Assembly: GCF_046630445.1 (NCBI RefSeq)
Contig: NC_092341.1
Coordinates: 291,876,501 to 291,940,500 of the forward strand
Origin: Rutidosis leptorrhynchoides
Taxonomy: Eukaryota > Streptophyta > Magnoliopsida > Asterales > Asteraceae
Direction of reading: 5' to 3'
DNA length: 64,000 bases
Translations under genes and position numbers: made by a program
In this document: piece by piece, positions 35,227-45,926 of the stretch
Layout of the letters: the number at the start of each line of letters is the position of its first letter
How positions within the stretch are numbered: the first letter of the stretch is position 1
Notes under the pieces: generated by a model
Database searches by the model: none
What the model was told of the DNA's origin: nothing
Seen by the model: the letters and a program-made list of their open reading frames with translations, nothing else

Positions 35227-38200
35227 TTAATACAAGTTGTTATCGAAAACCCAAGGTTCGTGCTTGAAAAGTTCTCGTCCATTCATTTGCACTAAACCTG
35301 CAGCTATGTCTGCCTCACGTTTCCTTGAAGCTTCAGCTTTCATGGCTGATGCTTCTGCATCCTGCAAAGAATCAACATGGCTTGTTAAAAGAAAGTTAGT
35401 TACATTTAGACCCTTGAACTTTAGTTAAAAATACATGCCAATCCATACTGCTGACTCCAACAATCAATGAGTCAATGGTATGTCGTAGTTGACGTATATA
35501 GATAACGTCATTGTGCGGTTTCGTGTTTGTGCTACACTAGGTAACCAACAATTACGCCACGTGATCTTTTCATTTTTATTTATGGTATGTAAATAAATCA
35601 TCTGAAACTAAAGAAACGCCAAAATTTGGCTTGACGTTCAGCTGGTTTTATATGCGTAACTGATTAAACAGGAAATTTTTAGTGACATCATGTTGAGCCA
35701 CTCAAATCTTTTGTCACCCGTTTTAGGTTTTTGAATATGTCGTGTTCTAAATAAGAGTATACAAACTATATAAGAATCTACAATAATAATCTTTTTTTCC
35801 CGTAATACTTTGAAGCTTGAGCAAATTTAAACATATTTGACCCATTTGTTTTCACTTTTTACAGATACCGTAAAACCAAATCCATCAGATTTGAGCAAAT
35901 GGGTCAAAATTGCCACCTATAATTTCAAGAAAGCAAATGTGACAAAACTAGTGTATCAATCATCATGTGGGAATAACAAGAGTAAACAGTGTTTCCCTAA
36001 AGTAGTAGTTGACGTATGCAATGAATAAAGTCAATATGCGGTTTCATGTTCGTGCTGCAATTGGATACCAACACAAGATATTTATGCCACTTGCAGTTAC
36101 AAATTACTTCATTTAGTGTTACTCCTCATTTATCTTACGAAAAACAGAATGACGCATGAGGAACAACAAAAAACGGCTCGACTTCCACATTTATCAATTT
36201 GTAAACTTTCTCTCAAATTCATATTATAGTTTTTGCCCTTTATTTTACAATAATATATTTTTTGTGAAGTTTGAAAAACAAATTAGCTTAAGGCTTTATA
36301 TATGCAGGAAACTCGATATCTTTTACGTATGATCCTAAATCATAATTCCTATGAGGTGAATCATGCTAGCTACAATTTTGTTAAACAGAATTGCCAGCTA
36401 ATATATGACAATTGAACACAATTGTATTCAATGCATTTTGCACGTATCAATTTTTTGTTAACAAATTTTTTATGATTTTTATCACAAGAAAACTATTTAA
36501 CTTAAGCGTAGACATATCGGACTAAAGATTAACTAAAATTATTGAACATCAAAATATATTGATATAAAATTCGTTGAATAATAGGACATGGGTTAGCTAG
36601 TTAATTAACCTAAAGTAATATATACATATAGTTATCTAAACGATCGATAAACAAGAACTAATCAAATCATGTACCCGATCACACCATACATCATTTCAGA
36701 TGCTTAATTAGAACTCAAAGAAATCGAGTTTGTGCTGCGATTTCAATGGTGTGGCTAACTTGGTTCTTGTATACCAAGCAAAGGACACTTTGCACAATAC
36801 TGAGCACAAATCCTAGTATGTTAGGAATCTGCAAAATATATATAAAAAAAATCCGTTAGCTACGTACAAGTATTATAAAGATTCTTAACTTTTAAATATA
36901 CTAAAAATACATTCCATAACGATAGAATCGTGAGTAAGTAAACCACACGAACCATGCCACGACATTGAGGGTGTGGGCCACTAATGGTAAACAGGTACGT
37001 ACTCTACACTTTTTTTCTTGTTATATAACTTGTTTATGCAAAAATATATATTGTGATACGAGTAGTAGTGATTAATTAATTGATTATTATTGTCATATAT
37101 TTATGGTTAATAATTTGTATGTAAATCTAGTTACCACAGTGATCAAATGTGCAACAAAAACAAACAGAGAAAAAACAAAGCAAACCCATCCAACAATTGT
37201 GATACGGTTAGCCCCTTCAGCAAGGACTTGATTTGCGCTAAATTAATATTCCGAAACCAACTATCATCAACACGATTATTTTCAAGCGTTTAATCTGTTA
37301 ACAAAATACAAAATATTTTCGTTACAACTCTTTTCAATTATAATCAACTCGTATTGTTTGATCAAGTAAATAGTTTCGTTACAACTTGTATTGCATGATC
37401 AAGAAATACAGGTTAATTATAAATGAAAATAGTTGTAACGGAAATAATTTGTATTTTGTAAACAGATCAATCGCGTGAAAGTAATCGTGTTGATGATGGT
37501 TGATTTCGAAATACTAATTGGCGTAAATCAAGTTCTTGCTAAAGGGGTTAATCGTATCAAAATTGTTGGATGAGTTTGTTTTGTTTTTTTCTCCCTTTGT
37601 TTTTGTTGCACCTTTGAGCACTGTGATAACTAGATTCACATACAAATTATTAATCATAAATATATGACAATAAAAATAATAATCAATATAATTAATCACT
37701 ACAACTCGTATCTTGTTATGTTTTTGCAGAGACAAATTATTATAACAAAAATTGTGGATACGTACCCATTTTACCATTAATGGCCCACACCCTCAATGTT
37801 GTGGTATGGTTTGTGTATGGTCTACTTACTCAAGAATTCATCATTATGGTATATTGTTTTCCAGTATATTTCAAAGTTAAGATTGTTTATAATACTTGTA
37901 CGTAGCTAAAGAATTTTTTTCTATATATTTTGCAGATTCCTAACATACTAGGATTTGGATTCTGTATTGTTTAAAGTGTCTTTTACTTAGTATACAAGAA
38001 CAAAAACCTAGTTAGCCATACCATTGAAGCCGCAGCATGAGCGCGATTTCTTTGAATTTAATTAAGCATCCGAATTGATGTATGTTTGATCACGTACATG
38101 ATCGGATTACTTTTTGTTTTTCGATCACTTAGATAACTATAAGCATACACAAGTTTACGTTAATCAACTAGCTAACCCAATGTCCTTTCATTCAGTGGAT

Positions 38201-39249
38201 TTTATATCAATATATTTAGATGCCTTTGATGTTTAATAATTTTAGTTATTCTTTACTCTGATATCTACACTTAAATTAAATAGTTTTCTTGTGATAAACA
38301 TTAAAATCATAAAAAAATTATTACAAAAATTTCATACGTGCAAAATGCATATAATCATATTACAAAACAACTTACGTTCCCTTAATCCAATGTTTCAGTA
38401 GGTAAATACTTGATATTCTATGATCAATATATTAGCTGAAAATTTTGTTTACCAAAGTCATAATTTTAGCAAGCAAGATTCACCTCATATGAATTAGAAT
38501 TTAGGATCATACGTAAAACATATCGAGTTTACTGCTTCACATATATAAAGGCATATACAAAGGCGTAAGTTAATTTGTTTTTTCAAAATTCACTAACCAG
38601 TTTAAACTTAGAACCAACACTTTCTAATAGTCATGAATGAAAACATCATAAATGCATAATAATGCTAAAAAACTCTAGTTTAGATCATAATAATGAAACC
38701 AATTTAAATTTAGAGCCAACACTTTCTAAAAGTCGTTATTTTCTGATATTATCCTAATTAGTGTTCTTGAATACATTTCACATTTATATTGATTGTTTAG
38801 ATTTCAATTGCTAACTTAAAAGATAGTAACCACTCATATTTCTAACTCTAAATTTATAACCCACCCACAACTTCATTTAGCAGTTTTGATCACAAGAAAC
38901 AAGCGATAAAACTCATTTCACATGTATCCCCAATCCCCAAATTCATAAAAATATATTACAGTATAAAAAAAGGCAAAAACTTTAATATAATTTTGAAATA
39001 AAGTTTACAAATTGAACTTGGAAATACAATCATGGTAACAAGAAAAGATCACAAAATTGATTAATTGTTAAAAAAAAATAACACAAGAAACATGGTAAAA
39101 AGTGTAAGCAATGAAGTGGGTAGAAAAGAAAGAGAGGGTAAAACCTTGTGAGTTTTCCATGAAAGGAACTGAGCTTGGGTCATTGGGGTAGATGAATTGG
39201 CAGCTGATTTGTTGTTCGTATCATCTTGATGATGTTGTTCTTCTCCCAT
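35227..39249 (-). CDS. small DFRP_C-type protein (C-terminal domain of ZC3H15/Tma46 family), two exons
   Basis: Exon 1 is 39,145-39,249 (35 codons from ATG) with donor CACAAG|GTTTTA. Exon 2 is 35,227-35,361 (44 codons plus TAA) after acceptor TTTGCAG|GATGCA. The phase is kept, giving 79 residues. Residues 21-79 match the DRG-family-regulatory C-terminal motif: TPMTQAQFLSWK, a Lys/Glu/Arg-rich helix (KAEASRKREADIAAG), then MNGRELFKHEPWVFD. In full-length ZC3H15/Tma46 proteins this segment follows two CCCH zinc fingers and helps bind the GTPase DRG1 at ribosomes. The fingers are absent here, so this is a stand-alone tail. The residues before position 20 are His/Asp/Asn-rich. The 3,783-bp intron carries a large inverted duplication. 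A missed exon is possible, but not needed for the frame. Confidence 0.8.
36720..37216 (-). pseudogene. SWEET sugar-transporter gene fragment, left arm
   Basis: Minus-strand pieces in exon order. GANRITIVGWVCFVFSLFVF and VAHLITVV (37,216 down to about 37,130) correspond to the SWEET segment between TM4 and TM5 (IVGWICAxxS). LPLVAHTLNVVAWFVWFTYS (about 36,990-36,900) corresponds to the TM6 region. After TTTTGCAG comes IPNILGFVLSIVQSVLCLVY with KNQ (about 36,830-36,720), the SWEET IPNxLGxxxGxxQ TM7 motif. Intron-like stretches separate them, so this is a genomic, not processed, copy. The 5' exons are missing and some positions deviate, so it is not a working transporter. Confidence 0.75.
37534..38050 (+). 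pseudogene. SWEET sugar-transporter gene fragment, right arm
   Basis: Mirror copy of the left arm. GVNRIKIVG, then a stop where Trp is expected, with a one-base shift inside the following TM stretch (37,540-37,630). LPLMAHTLNVVVWFVYGLLT then QEFIIM (about 37,770-37,850) is closer to the family (WFVYGLL) than the other arm. After TTTTGCAG comes IPNILGFGFCIV and a stop (37,935-37,972). The two arms carry different breaks, so they decayed independently after duplication. Confidence 0.75.
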
Positions 39250-39369
39250 GGTTAAATCGTATCTAGGGTTTTGAATTAGGGGAAAATATGAACAATAATA
39301 CGGAGTACCAGGCAATTGTAAATATAGTCACGTGTTCAAATGTGAAAAGAGTAACTATTTTTATTTTAA

Positions 39370-39371
<2 letters not shown>

Positions 39372-39414
<43 letters not shown>
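39372..39414 (-). repeat. 43-base poly(T) tract (poly(A) on the minus strand)
   Basis: An uninterrupted T run lying just upstream of the DFRP_C gene. On the minus strand it is a poly(A) tract directly downstream of the decayed gene at 39,415-42,130. It could be the tail of a retroposed copy, but I find no target duplication. Confidence 0.8.
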
Positions 39415-39416
<2 letters not shown>

Positions 39417-40600
39417 GCAAAAAAGAACACTTATATAATTTTGGAAAACATTTTCGAATATAAAACACCTTCAACAAAAATACAAGAGAAACATCGATAA
39501 GGCTCGTACCTAAAAAGCGACGAACATATAAAGTATCTATACGGAACCACGTCTTGAGTATACTGTAACAAAAACCGAGCCAAGAATAGGACAAGAACTA
39601 ACCAAAACGAACTCATACGCTCAACAAAGACAAAAAACAATCTCTAAACCGAATAAACACTACGAAACACAAAACTGAGAACTCCAAGCTCAAATATCTT
39701 TAATGATTAAGTTGAATTCATCCATATCGGCGTCCTGAACCAATTTATTCTCCTTTTCTTATTGTTTCTCATTTTTAAACGGCACACTAGAGGTGTCACA
39801 AGGAATACTAGGAGTAGCAACAACCAGTTCGCTCTCCTCATCCATACTCGTATCATTTCATCGTATGCCGCGAAAGACTCCTCGGACATTTTTTCCTTTT
39901 CAATTTGCCGATGAACCGCCGTTTTTACTATCTCTAGATACCCATAAACAAGTTTTGAATCGCCTCATCATAATCCAAGTCTTTAACATTGTCTTTAAGC
40001 TTGTAAGAACCCAAATTGGAAGCCTCATTCGCCTTATTACCCGATCTCAAATTTACGTCGCCAAGTTGAACTTTTGAGACATTTCTATTCAAAACGTACC
40101 AAAATCTGTAAAAACCTTCACAAGATGGGACCTCACAAATAGTATTAAATACTTCCGCTACGACCGAACAACACCGGTAAAGACCTTTCTTCATTCTTTT
40201 CTTCATTTCGAATAACCGCGCTTTCTTCCTCCTTTTTCTTCAACCTAACCAATCTTACATAGAACATAAGGTATCGTCATTAGAATTTGTATCACTGAAT
40301 TCAAGGCCCAGACCAGGACCTGATAGCGGCCCAACAGCCGCAGGAGGAGTGACCTTTATACCTTTACCAATACTCGACCCATTACAAAGGAGGGGTGCAA
40401 TATTTAAATACACGCCACATATCCTCGTACATAAAATTCCCTTTCATTTGTAGTTTGAATTGTTCGCTCGCTTGATACATAAGATCTTTCCCTCCATCTC
40501 CATCTCCGCTTTGCCAATGTTGTTCTATTTTTGAGTGGATTGTTACAAATTGTTTGACATCATGCTGCATTTTGCTTCATCATATCCCGCTTATTTGATC
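39415..40600 (-). pseudogene. NAM-associated/Myb-like transposon-linked protein, C-terminal part, decayed
   Basis: From 40,570 downward the frame reads HDVKQFVTIHSKIEQHWQSG, a Gly/Asp-rich linker, LMYQASEQFKL, MKGNFMYEDMWRVFKYCTPP and a stop, then in another frame an acidic low-complexity stretch (GLGLEFSDTNSNDD) and RRRRKKARLFEMKKRMKKG. The order (helical KxF..SG..D.M..A, W-x-V-x-K-y segment, acidic tail, basic helix) resembles plant NAM-associated C-terminal proteins, often annotated as glutathione S-transferase T3-like and linked to PIF/Harbinger elements. Stops and shifts make it a relic. The family call is by recognition only. Confidence 0.55.
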
Positions 40601-41689
40601 AGCTCGTCGTTGAACTACAACTAGCGAGTTGTATTACCTTCGTAAATTGATCAAGCATAGATTATATGCAAGGGTTTCGGTCCACGATGATCAACAAAGA
40701 TGGGTGATTTAAGGGTCATTTGATTTTAACAATCCGGTCTGGATTATTCTGAATAACCTTCATACAAGATGGTGATCTCAGAAGGGGTGGTTAAACGTAT
40801 ACCCACCATCGTTGGGCTAGCTGGTAAGCGATGGCACGAGGGAGCCGTTAGGTTTTATTGTTCAAAGATTGTTACATGTTGTAGTACAAAGCTTGTGAGG
40901 TGTTTGATATTTCGGTAAGTCGGATAAGTTACTTGATGATTCCGGTCCGACGGAATGAATGTAAGGAAGTGATGCCTTGTGTAAATGTGTGTGTCTCCTC
41001 CTTTACCTAGGGTTTGGTGCCCTATTTATAGTTGGGCCTCTTTGTCCTTTAGTGTCACGTATAGGACAAAAGGAACATCCTTTTTGCTAGGTTGTACTAT
41101 TTAGTCGATAACGCGGATAAAGTGTAAGTGGTCCCTGGCACGACTTGCAAATTGTCAGTACCAACCATCATGCACCTCTATCTGTCAGCTGTATTATGTC
41201 GAGATCGTGCATAACCGTCTGTATCTTCATTTATTGTCCCGCCGTCTTTTTTTCTTTTCTTTTCGAAAGGCAATATATTATAACGAAAGGGCACAAGATG
41301 GGGCCCAAAACCCATTACACGGGGTAAACGGAGTATTAGCAGCTAAGTTACAAACAGGAAATCAACTGCAGAACTAGAAAACGAGATAGCGACATACACG
41401 AGATATAACCCATTACACCGGATAGCGCCGTATTTATGTGGCGCTATCTGGTTAGCGCTCGTGTTTGCGCCCCTTTCAGGTGACGCGTACGCCATGTATG
41501 CTGTTTGGTTAGGTAACACCTTAATGAACACATCTTACTATAATGCTTGCAGCCGCGAATGCCATACTTGTAATTTAAAATATCTCAAATGGTTAGGCGT
41601 TTGTTAAGCACTTGCCAGCCACATGTGATGCGCGTGTATGAGATATGTGAGTATGCGCATCATTATACATCCCCCTAAAATGAAACATT
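40601..41689. other. intervening sequence, no gene recognised
   Basis: Separates the two halves of the decayed NAM-associated-like gene. It holds a CCTATTTATAG block near 41,018 that reads CTATAAATAGG on the minus strand and could be a promoter brought in by an inserted element. It also has CTTTTTTTCTTTTCTTTTCG followed by an AAAGGCAATATATTATAACG-like stretch near 41,245-41,290, reminiscent of plant L1 LINE 3' ends in antisense. No target duplications were found. Confidence 0.35.
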
Positions 41690-42130
41690 TGTTTGCAAGT
41701 TTCCCGTGATTGGATTTTCAGAAACGCGAGTCCAACACTCGGCTAGAATTCTACTTTCTTGGTCTGTCCATGATTGTTAGGACATTTGACTTTTTTGCCT
41801 TTGGGATCGGTTTCGAGTTCGGGTTCGGGGTCAGGGGGAGTTTCTGGAATCTTCGAGTAAAGCTGGAATTTGTAGAGTTTGATATTTGGGATTCGGGATA
41901 AATGGAAGTTGTTGTGTTTGGTTGTACATAGACATGTAGGGTACATTATTGCATAAGCCGCAAAACCGAAAGGTGTGAGTGGGTTGGATGATGACCCGGT
42001 TTGTGCCGAATAATTGTGTGATCTTGAGCAAATGATTCACCATATCCGTGTATCCGTAGCTTGTTGAAGTCGAGAGTTGTTATTGTTGTTGTGTTTTGAA
42101 TTTTGATATGGTTTGTTTTTTGGGTGTCAT
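41690..42130 (-). pseudogene. NAM-associated/Myb-like transposon-linked protein, N-terminal part, decayed
   Basis: Starts near MTPKKQTISKFKTQQQ (ATG at about 42,130), is Asn/Gln-rich, and shifts frame to SSNPLTPFGFAAYAIMYPTC. It then reads PDPEPELETDPKGKKVK and, in another frame, WTRVSENPITGNLQTN. The last piece matches the Myb/SANT-like start of this protein group (AWxxVSEDPITGNxQT). The 5' end is Gln/Asn-rich as usual for the group. Several stops are present. Confidence 0.55.
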
Positions 42131-42840
42131 TTTGTTTGCTGAATATGTAAAATGAAAGTGTGTATGTATTGGGTTTGTGTGTTACAATTGTATGAGAGTA
42201 GCTTGTATTGTGTTAAAATGGATTGGGTTCTGGTTGTATAACGACGTAATTTTTTCTATATATAATGTAAATAAACGAAATAAAAACAAAAAATGAAACT
42301 AGCCGTTGCTTCTGTTTCTGATTTTTTTATTTTATTTTGTCAAATGCAACGGCTATATCTTGCCCTCAAACATGTTGAAACAGCACGAAATGGCGCACGA
42401 GTCACGTGGGGCGTGAGGGCTAGCCGAATGTCATTGGCGTGCTCGTCATGATTGAGCAGGGTGGACAGGGCTGTATTGCTGTTGGGATTGGTCTTATAGT
42501 GACTTGGCGATGATCGATCACACACTTTTTTAGTGGGCTCGAGTGATCACTACTCTTACATGATCACAACAAACACAATTTTCACTAATCCAAACTGATG
42601 CACAAACAAGTACCAAATAAGTTTATTGCGGAGATCAAACATTGCGAATCTCAAATTGTTTCAAGTACAATTTGCGCTTCGATATGATAAACAAGTGTCA
42701 CTCTTTCAGATCTACGAGTCACATTTTTTTGGTCAAATTATTCACCAAAATCGCAATCTAGTTTCATACATAATCTATTCTATACCGATATAGAAATTAA
42801 ATAGATTCATCTGGCAAGCTAAACCCGTCCAACTTGACAC
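42131..42840. other. intergenic, AHP 3' side
   Basis: AT-rich. Contains GAGTGATCACTACTC near 42,540, a near-palindrome of the kind found at transposon ends, which might be one terminus of the element that carried the decayed gene at 39,415-42,130. No partner terminus was found. The AHP 3' UTR probably occupies the last 150-250 bases. Confidence 0.35.
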
Positions 42841-44249
42841 CTACGCCATCATAGGGACTGATCCACCAGCTTGTACGATTTGTTGCTCGAGCTGCATTAT
42901 CAAGATTAACATCAACAGAGTTGTACCATACACTAAAAGTACAAAAAGCATCTTATGATAAACAATTCTGAAAGTTGAAAAACGTAATCAACACAAATCA
43001 TGTTGAACTAATACAAAACATGAAGTTACCCATGACTCAACCTGCCTGTTTTGCCAACTCTACACAAGATGAAACTAGAATTTGTGTACATAATGAATAT
43101 AAGTTTAAGCTTTAAGATAGAATATATGTTTTCCATGTATTTTTGATTCGAAGGTAGGAGACTAACATTAAATAACGCTTCGAGTTTGTGCCTTGTGAGG
43201 ATGTATTCATTTCTCGCTTGTTGCAGACATAATACACACCTGCACTCACGAGATTGTAGTCATCAAATAACTGTACCATGCCAACATATCTAGAAGTAAT
43301 TTGCACAAGTAGTATTCTTAATGCTCTATGAAATTACTTTCAGATACTACTCCTAAGGTTCTTGGTTCTCTTACTATTTTTACTTGAATCTGCAATATAT
43401 TCTGTATTTACTAAAGAGTATTTCATTTATTTGAGAAATAGTAATGTTTTTTTCAAAGTAGGACGAAGGATGTAACCAGTAAATCGGTAAAGAGAGATAC
43501 AAACTTGAACAAATTAACTCTTGAGAATTAGTAATATAGTCTTTCAGTACTCTGTTTTTTTTTTTTTTTATAACTAAACTAATTTTAATGAAAAGAACAG
43601 TGACTAACCCATCAAGGTTTTTCTGATCACAGTAATTTCGGAAGGCGATGCACACATTTTTAACGCGTTGTGCTCCTATGCTGTTACCAAAAATCAAGAA
43701 ACACATGTATTATAAGCATTAAAACTAATAATTACTATGGTAAAAGCTTCTTACCAAAAAAATTTACTTGTTTTCCAATGAATTCTGGTATCATACCTGG
43801 AACTACTACCCTTGAACTGGTGCACATGCGCATCGACTAGCTTATAATCGACATTCTCCTGCTGACTATTAAAATAAATACAAATATTATTTAACTATAA
43901 TAAAAAATAGATATAGTTCAAGAATTGTAAGATCAATCTAGAGAGATTGAGAGGTTACAGAGCAGTGGCCAAATTGTTAAGAAGCTTTTCAGAATCTTCG
44001 AAAAAAAGGGACACAACTTCAACAACAAAATCTGGATTGCTCTCATCTTGCAATTTCACAAGTTGATTAAACTGATCATCAAGATATCCCTTCATATACC
44101 CAAATCAACGATTTAGATAATTACAAATTTTACTCACAAATTAAGTAACTTTTTTTTAAAAAGAATTTTTCTAAGAAACTAACACTAACCTCCTGATACA
44201 AAGAAGTTGTGTATTCGACAAACTGTCTTTGCAATTGAGTGACATCCAT
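42841..44249 (-). CDS. AHP: histidine-containing phosphotransfer protein (AHP-type), six coding exons
   Basis: Coding exons: 44,190-44,249; 43,959-44,089; 43,797-43,865; 43,609-43,680; 43,167-43,239; 42,841-42,891. They join in frame to 151 residues, the usual AHP length. The protein is a small four-helix HPt domain that takes phosphate from cytokinin receptor kinases and passes it to response regulators, moving between cytosol and nucleus. It reads [20 protein letters not shown], then [20 protein letters not shown]. The phosphoacceptor motif [12 protein letters not shown] has the active His at residue 79, where relatives have HQLKGSS. Then come [15 protein letters not shown] and LQQARNEY, ending [16 protein letters not shown]. 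All introns are GT-AG. The phospho-His and the KGSS residues are present, so it should be a true rather than pseudo-HPt. Orthology to a numbered Arabidopsis AHP is not resolved. Confidence 0.95.
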
Positions 44250-45308
44250 GATTTCTTATTTCTTTTCAAAGAAAACCCTTTACCCTGAATACAAAAATTC
44301 ATATATTTATTGGCCTATTAAGTATTTTTTTTGACTGTAAATATACATACAAAAATGTATCAGTAATGTCCTAAAAGTAGTATCTTTCCATTACAAAAAA
44401 AAAGAACAGAATAACAAGACAATTGTCACTTTCTTTCGGTTATTATTAGGCGATAAATGACACCCATAAGTTATCTTTTTCACAGAATCATATACCTGAA
44501 TTTTTCTATATTATAATTTCATCACTGTGGTACACCACAAACCATGCTTATTGGCTATAAGCATCTTAAACAATTCTGTTATTCCGTTCACAATTCCTTT
44601 TCGAGTTTTTTAATTAATGTTGTTACTTTTCAACAAATAACGCCATATTCACTGTTATCTCAAAGCAAATCGATTTTGCCATTTATCGAATTTGCTACAT
44701 ATTAGTGTATAGTTGAGTTCATAAAAGTTCTCTAAGCTGCATCTAGTTCATAACATATGAATGGCATGTACAAGAATCAATATTTTGAAATATGGTGCAA
44801 ATAAACTTAACAATACAAGCAATCCACAAATTTGCATAAATTGAATTTGACTTTTGTGGTCAACTTACAAAAGCAATAAACTTTCCGGACGCCAAGTTTC
44901 TTGGTTGTAGTATACTTGTATCATTACTAGAAATTGTTTAATTTATTGAAAACATTACTAAAAATGAAGTTAGAAAACAGATTTTTTGACCTAAAAGAGT
45001 AAAAAAGAAAGCTGTCTTCTACCACTTTTCTGGTAGCTAATAGGAGCATCTGTTCCAATTTCGAATGAAAGTACAACTTTAAAGAATTTAAATGCATAAA
45101 AGATAAAAATAATACAATAAAAAAACACAATCAACTTTAACAGGAGCATATATTCCAAATTTTCCACTATCAAATAATAAAGTCCTAAACTTTTTAAAAT
45201 TAATAAAGAATCCCAGAATAATAAAGTATATATTTTGCGATAAATTAAATAACAAAATAAGAACATTTATTTATGTAGTCACAAGATGAAATTAGAGATA
45301 AGAGAATT

Positions 45309-45370
45309 TACTGGTGGTGTTGTTGAAAATTCCGGTGATGACTGCCGGAGAAAGAGATGTTTAGTTTAAA
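45309..45370 (-). other. probable 5' UTR exon of the AHP gene
   Basis: On the minus strand, UTR-like CT-rich sequence ends CAACACCACCA|GTAAATTC, a good donor. A matching acceptor TTTGTATTCAG|GGTAAAGG lies about 39 bp before the AHP ATG. A leader intron of about 1 kb (44,289-45,308) is therefore likely. No transcript evidence is available. Confidence 0.5.
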
Positions 45371-45926
45371 GATTTGATATAGTTTCAACTTTCAACTACT
45401 ATACAAACCAATACAGCAGATCAGAAACAAGAATGTGGGGCCCTGTGCATATCATGTAAGAAACAAAATAAAAGACAAAAATAGCATATCTTGTTCATCA
45501 CTTTCCATTAATAACCACTCCAATTAATAAGATTTGATTGATTAGAAAATGACCATATTAATTGAGAATGTAACAAACAAGATGCCATTTCTAAAAAAAG
45601 ACCAAATACTTCAAGCCTGGTTAATCTTGAATGCTCGAGTTGGGCTGCAATATAATTTCGAAAGCCATGGTTTAGTTCATACGCGGTCCTGAACCCCGTT
45701 AGATTCAAAGACCAGAAAACTAACCCGAACCTTATTTTTTTCGGACTAAAATATAACATGACTACCTTTGTACTAGACGAGACTTGATCTCACTACCTCT
45801 TTGTTTGGGCCTAATTGGAAGATATTGACATACCATATTAATCATAAAAGTTTTGCTATGTAACTGTAAGCATTTTACAATGATTATAAATCATGATTTC
45901 AAACAGTTTATGGATACAAATGTTGA
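45371..45926. other. intergenic between AHP promoter and sulfate-transporter 3' end
   Basis: No recognisable gene. A minus-strand frame at 45,508-45,759 has no familiar motif and looks like chance. The stretch should hold the AHP promoter and the 3' UTR of the sulfate transporter. Confidence 0.6.

Larger units (their letters stand above)
36264..38600. repeat. large imperfect inverted repeat (about 1.1-kb arms) in the DFRP_C gene intron
   Basis: The sequence from about 36,264 to 37,365 reappears reverse-complemented from about 37,375 to 38,600 with substitutions and small indels. Landmarks pair from outside to centre: AACTCGATATCTTTTACGTA with its partner near 38,507; GATGCTTAATTA near 36,700 with 38,060; GGGTGTGGGCCA near 36,970 with 37,785; and CGTTACAACT near 37,320 with 37,425. 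The spacer is short. Both arms carry a broken SWEET gene with introns. Confidence 0.9.

Noticed and set aside
37514-37777. 87-codon minus-strand frame in the inverted repeat
   Set aside because: It runs antisense to the SWEET-like exon of the right arm and across intron-like sequence; no family match.
43380-43706. 108-codon minus-strand frame
   Set aside because: It is AHP exon 4 read through into the following intron; the splice sites and downstream exons give the proper protein.
45508-45759. 83-codon minus-strand frame between AHP and the sulfate transporter
   Set aside because: No recognisable motif or composition bias; located where 3' UTR and promoter are expected.
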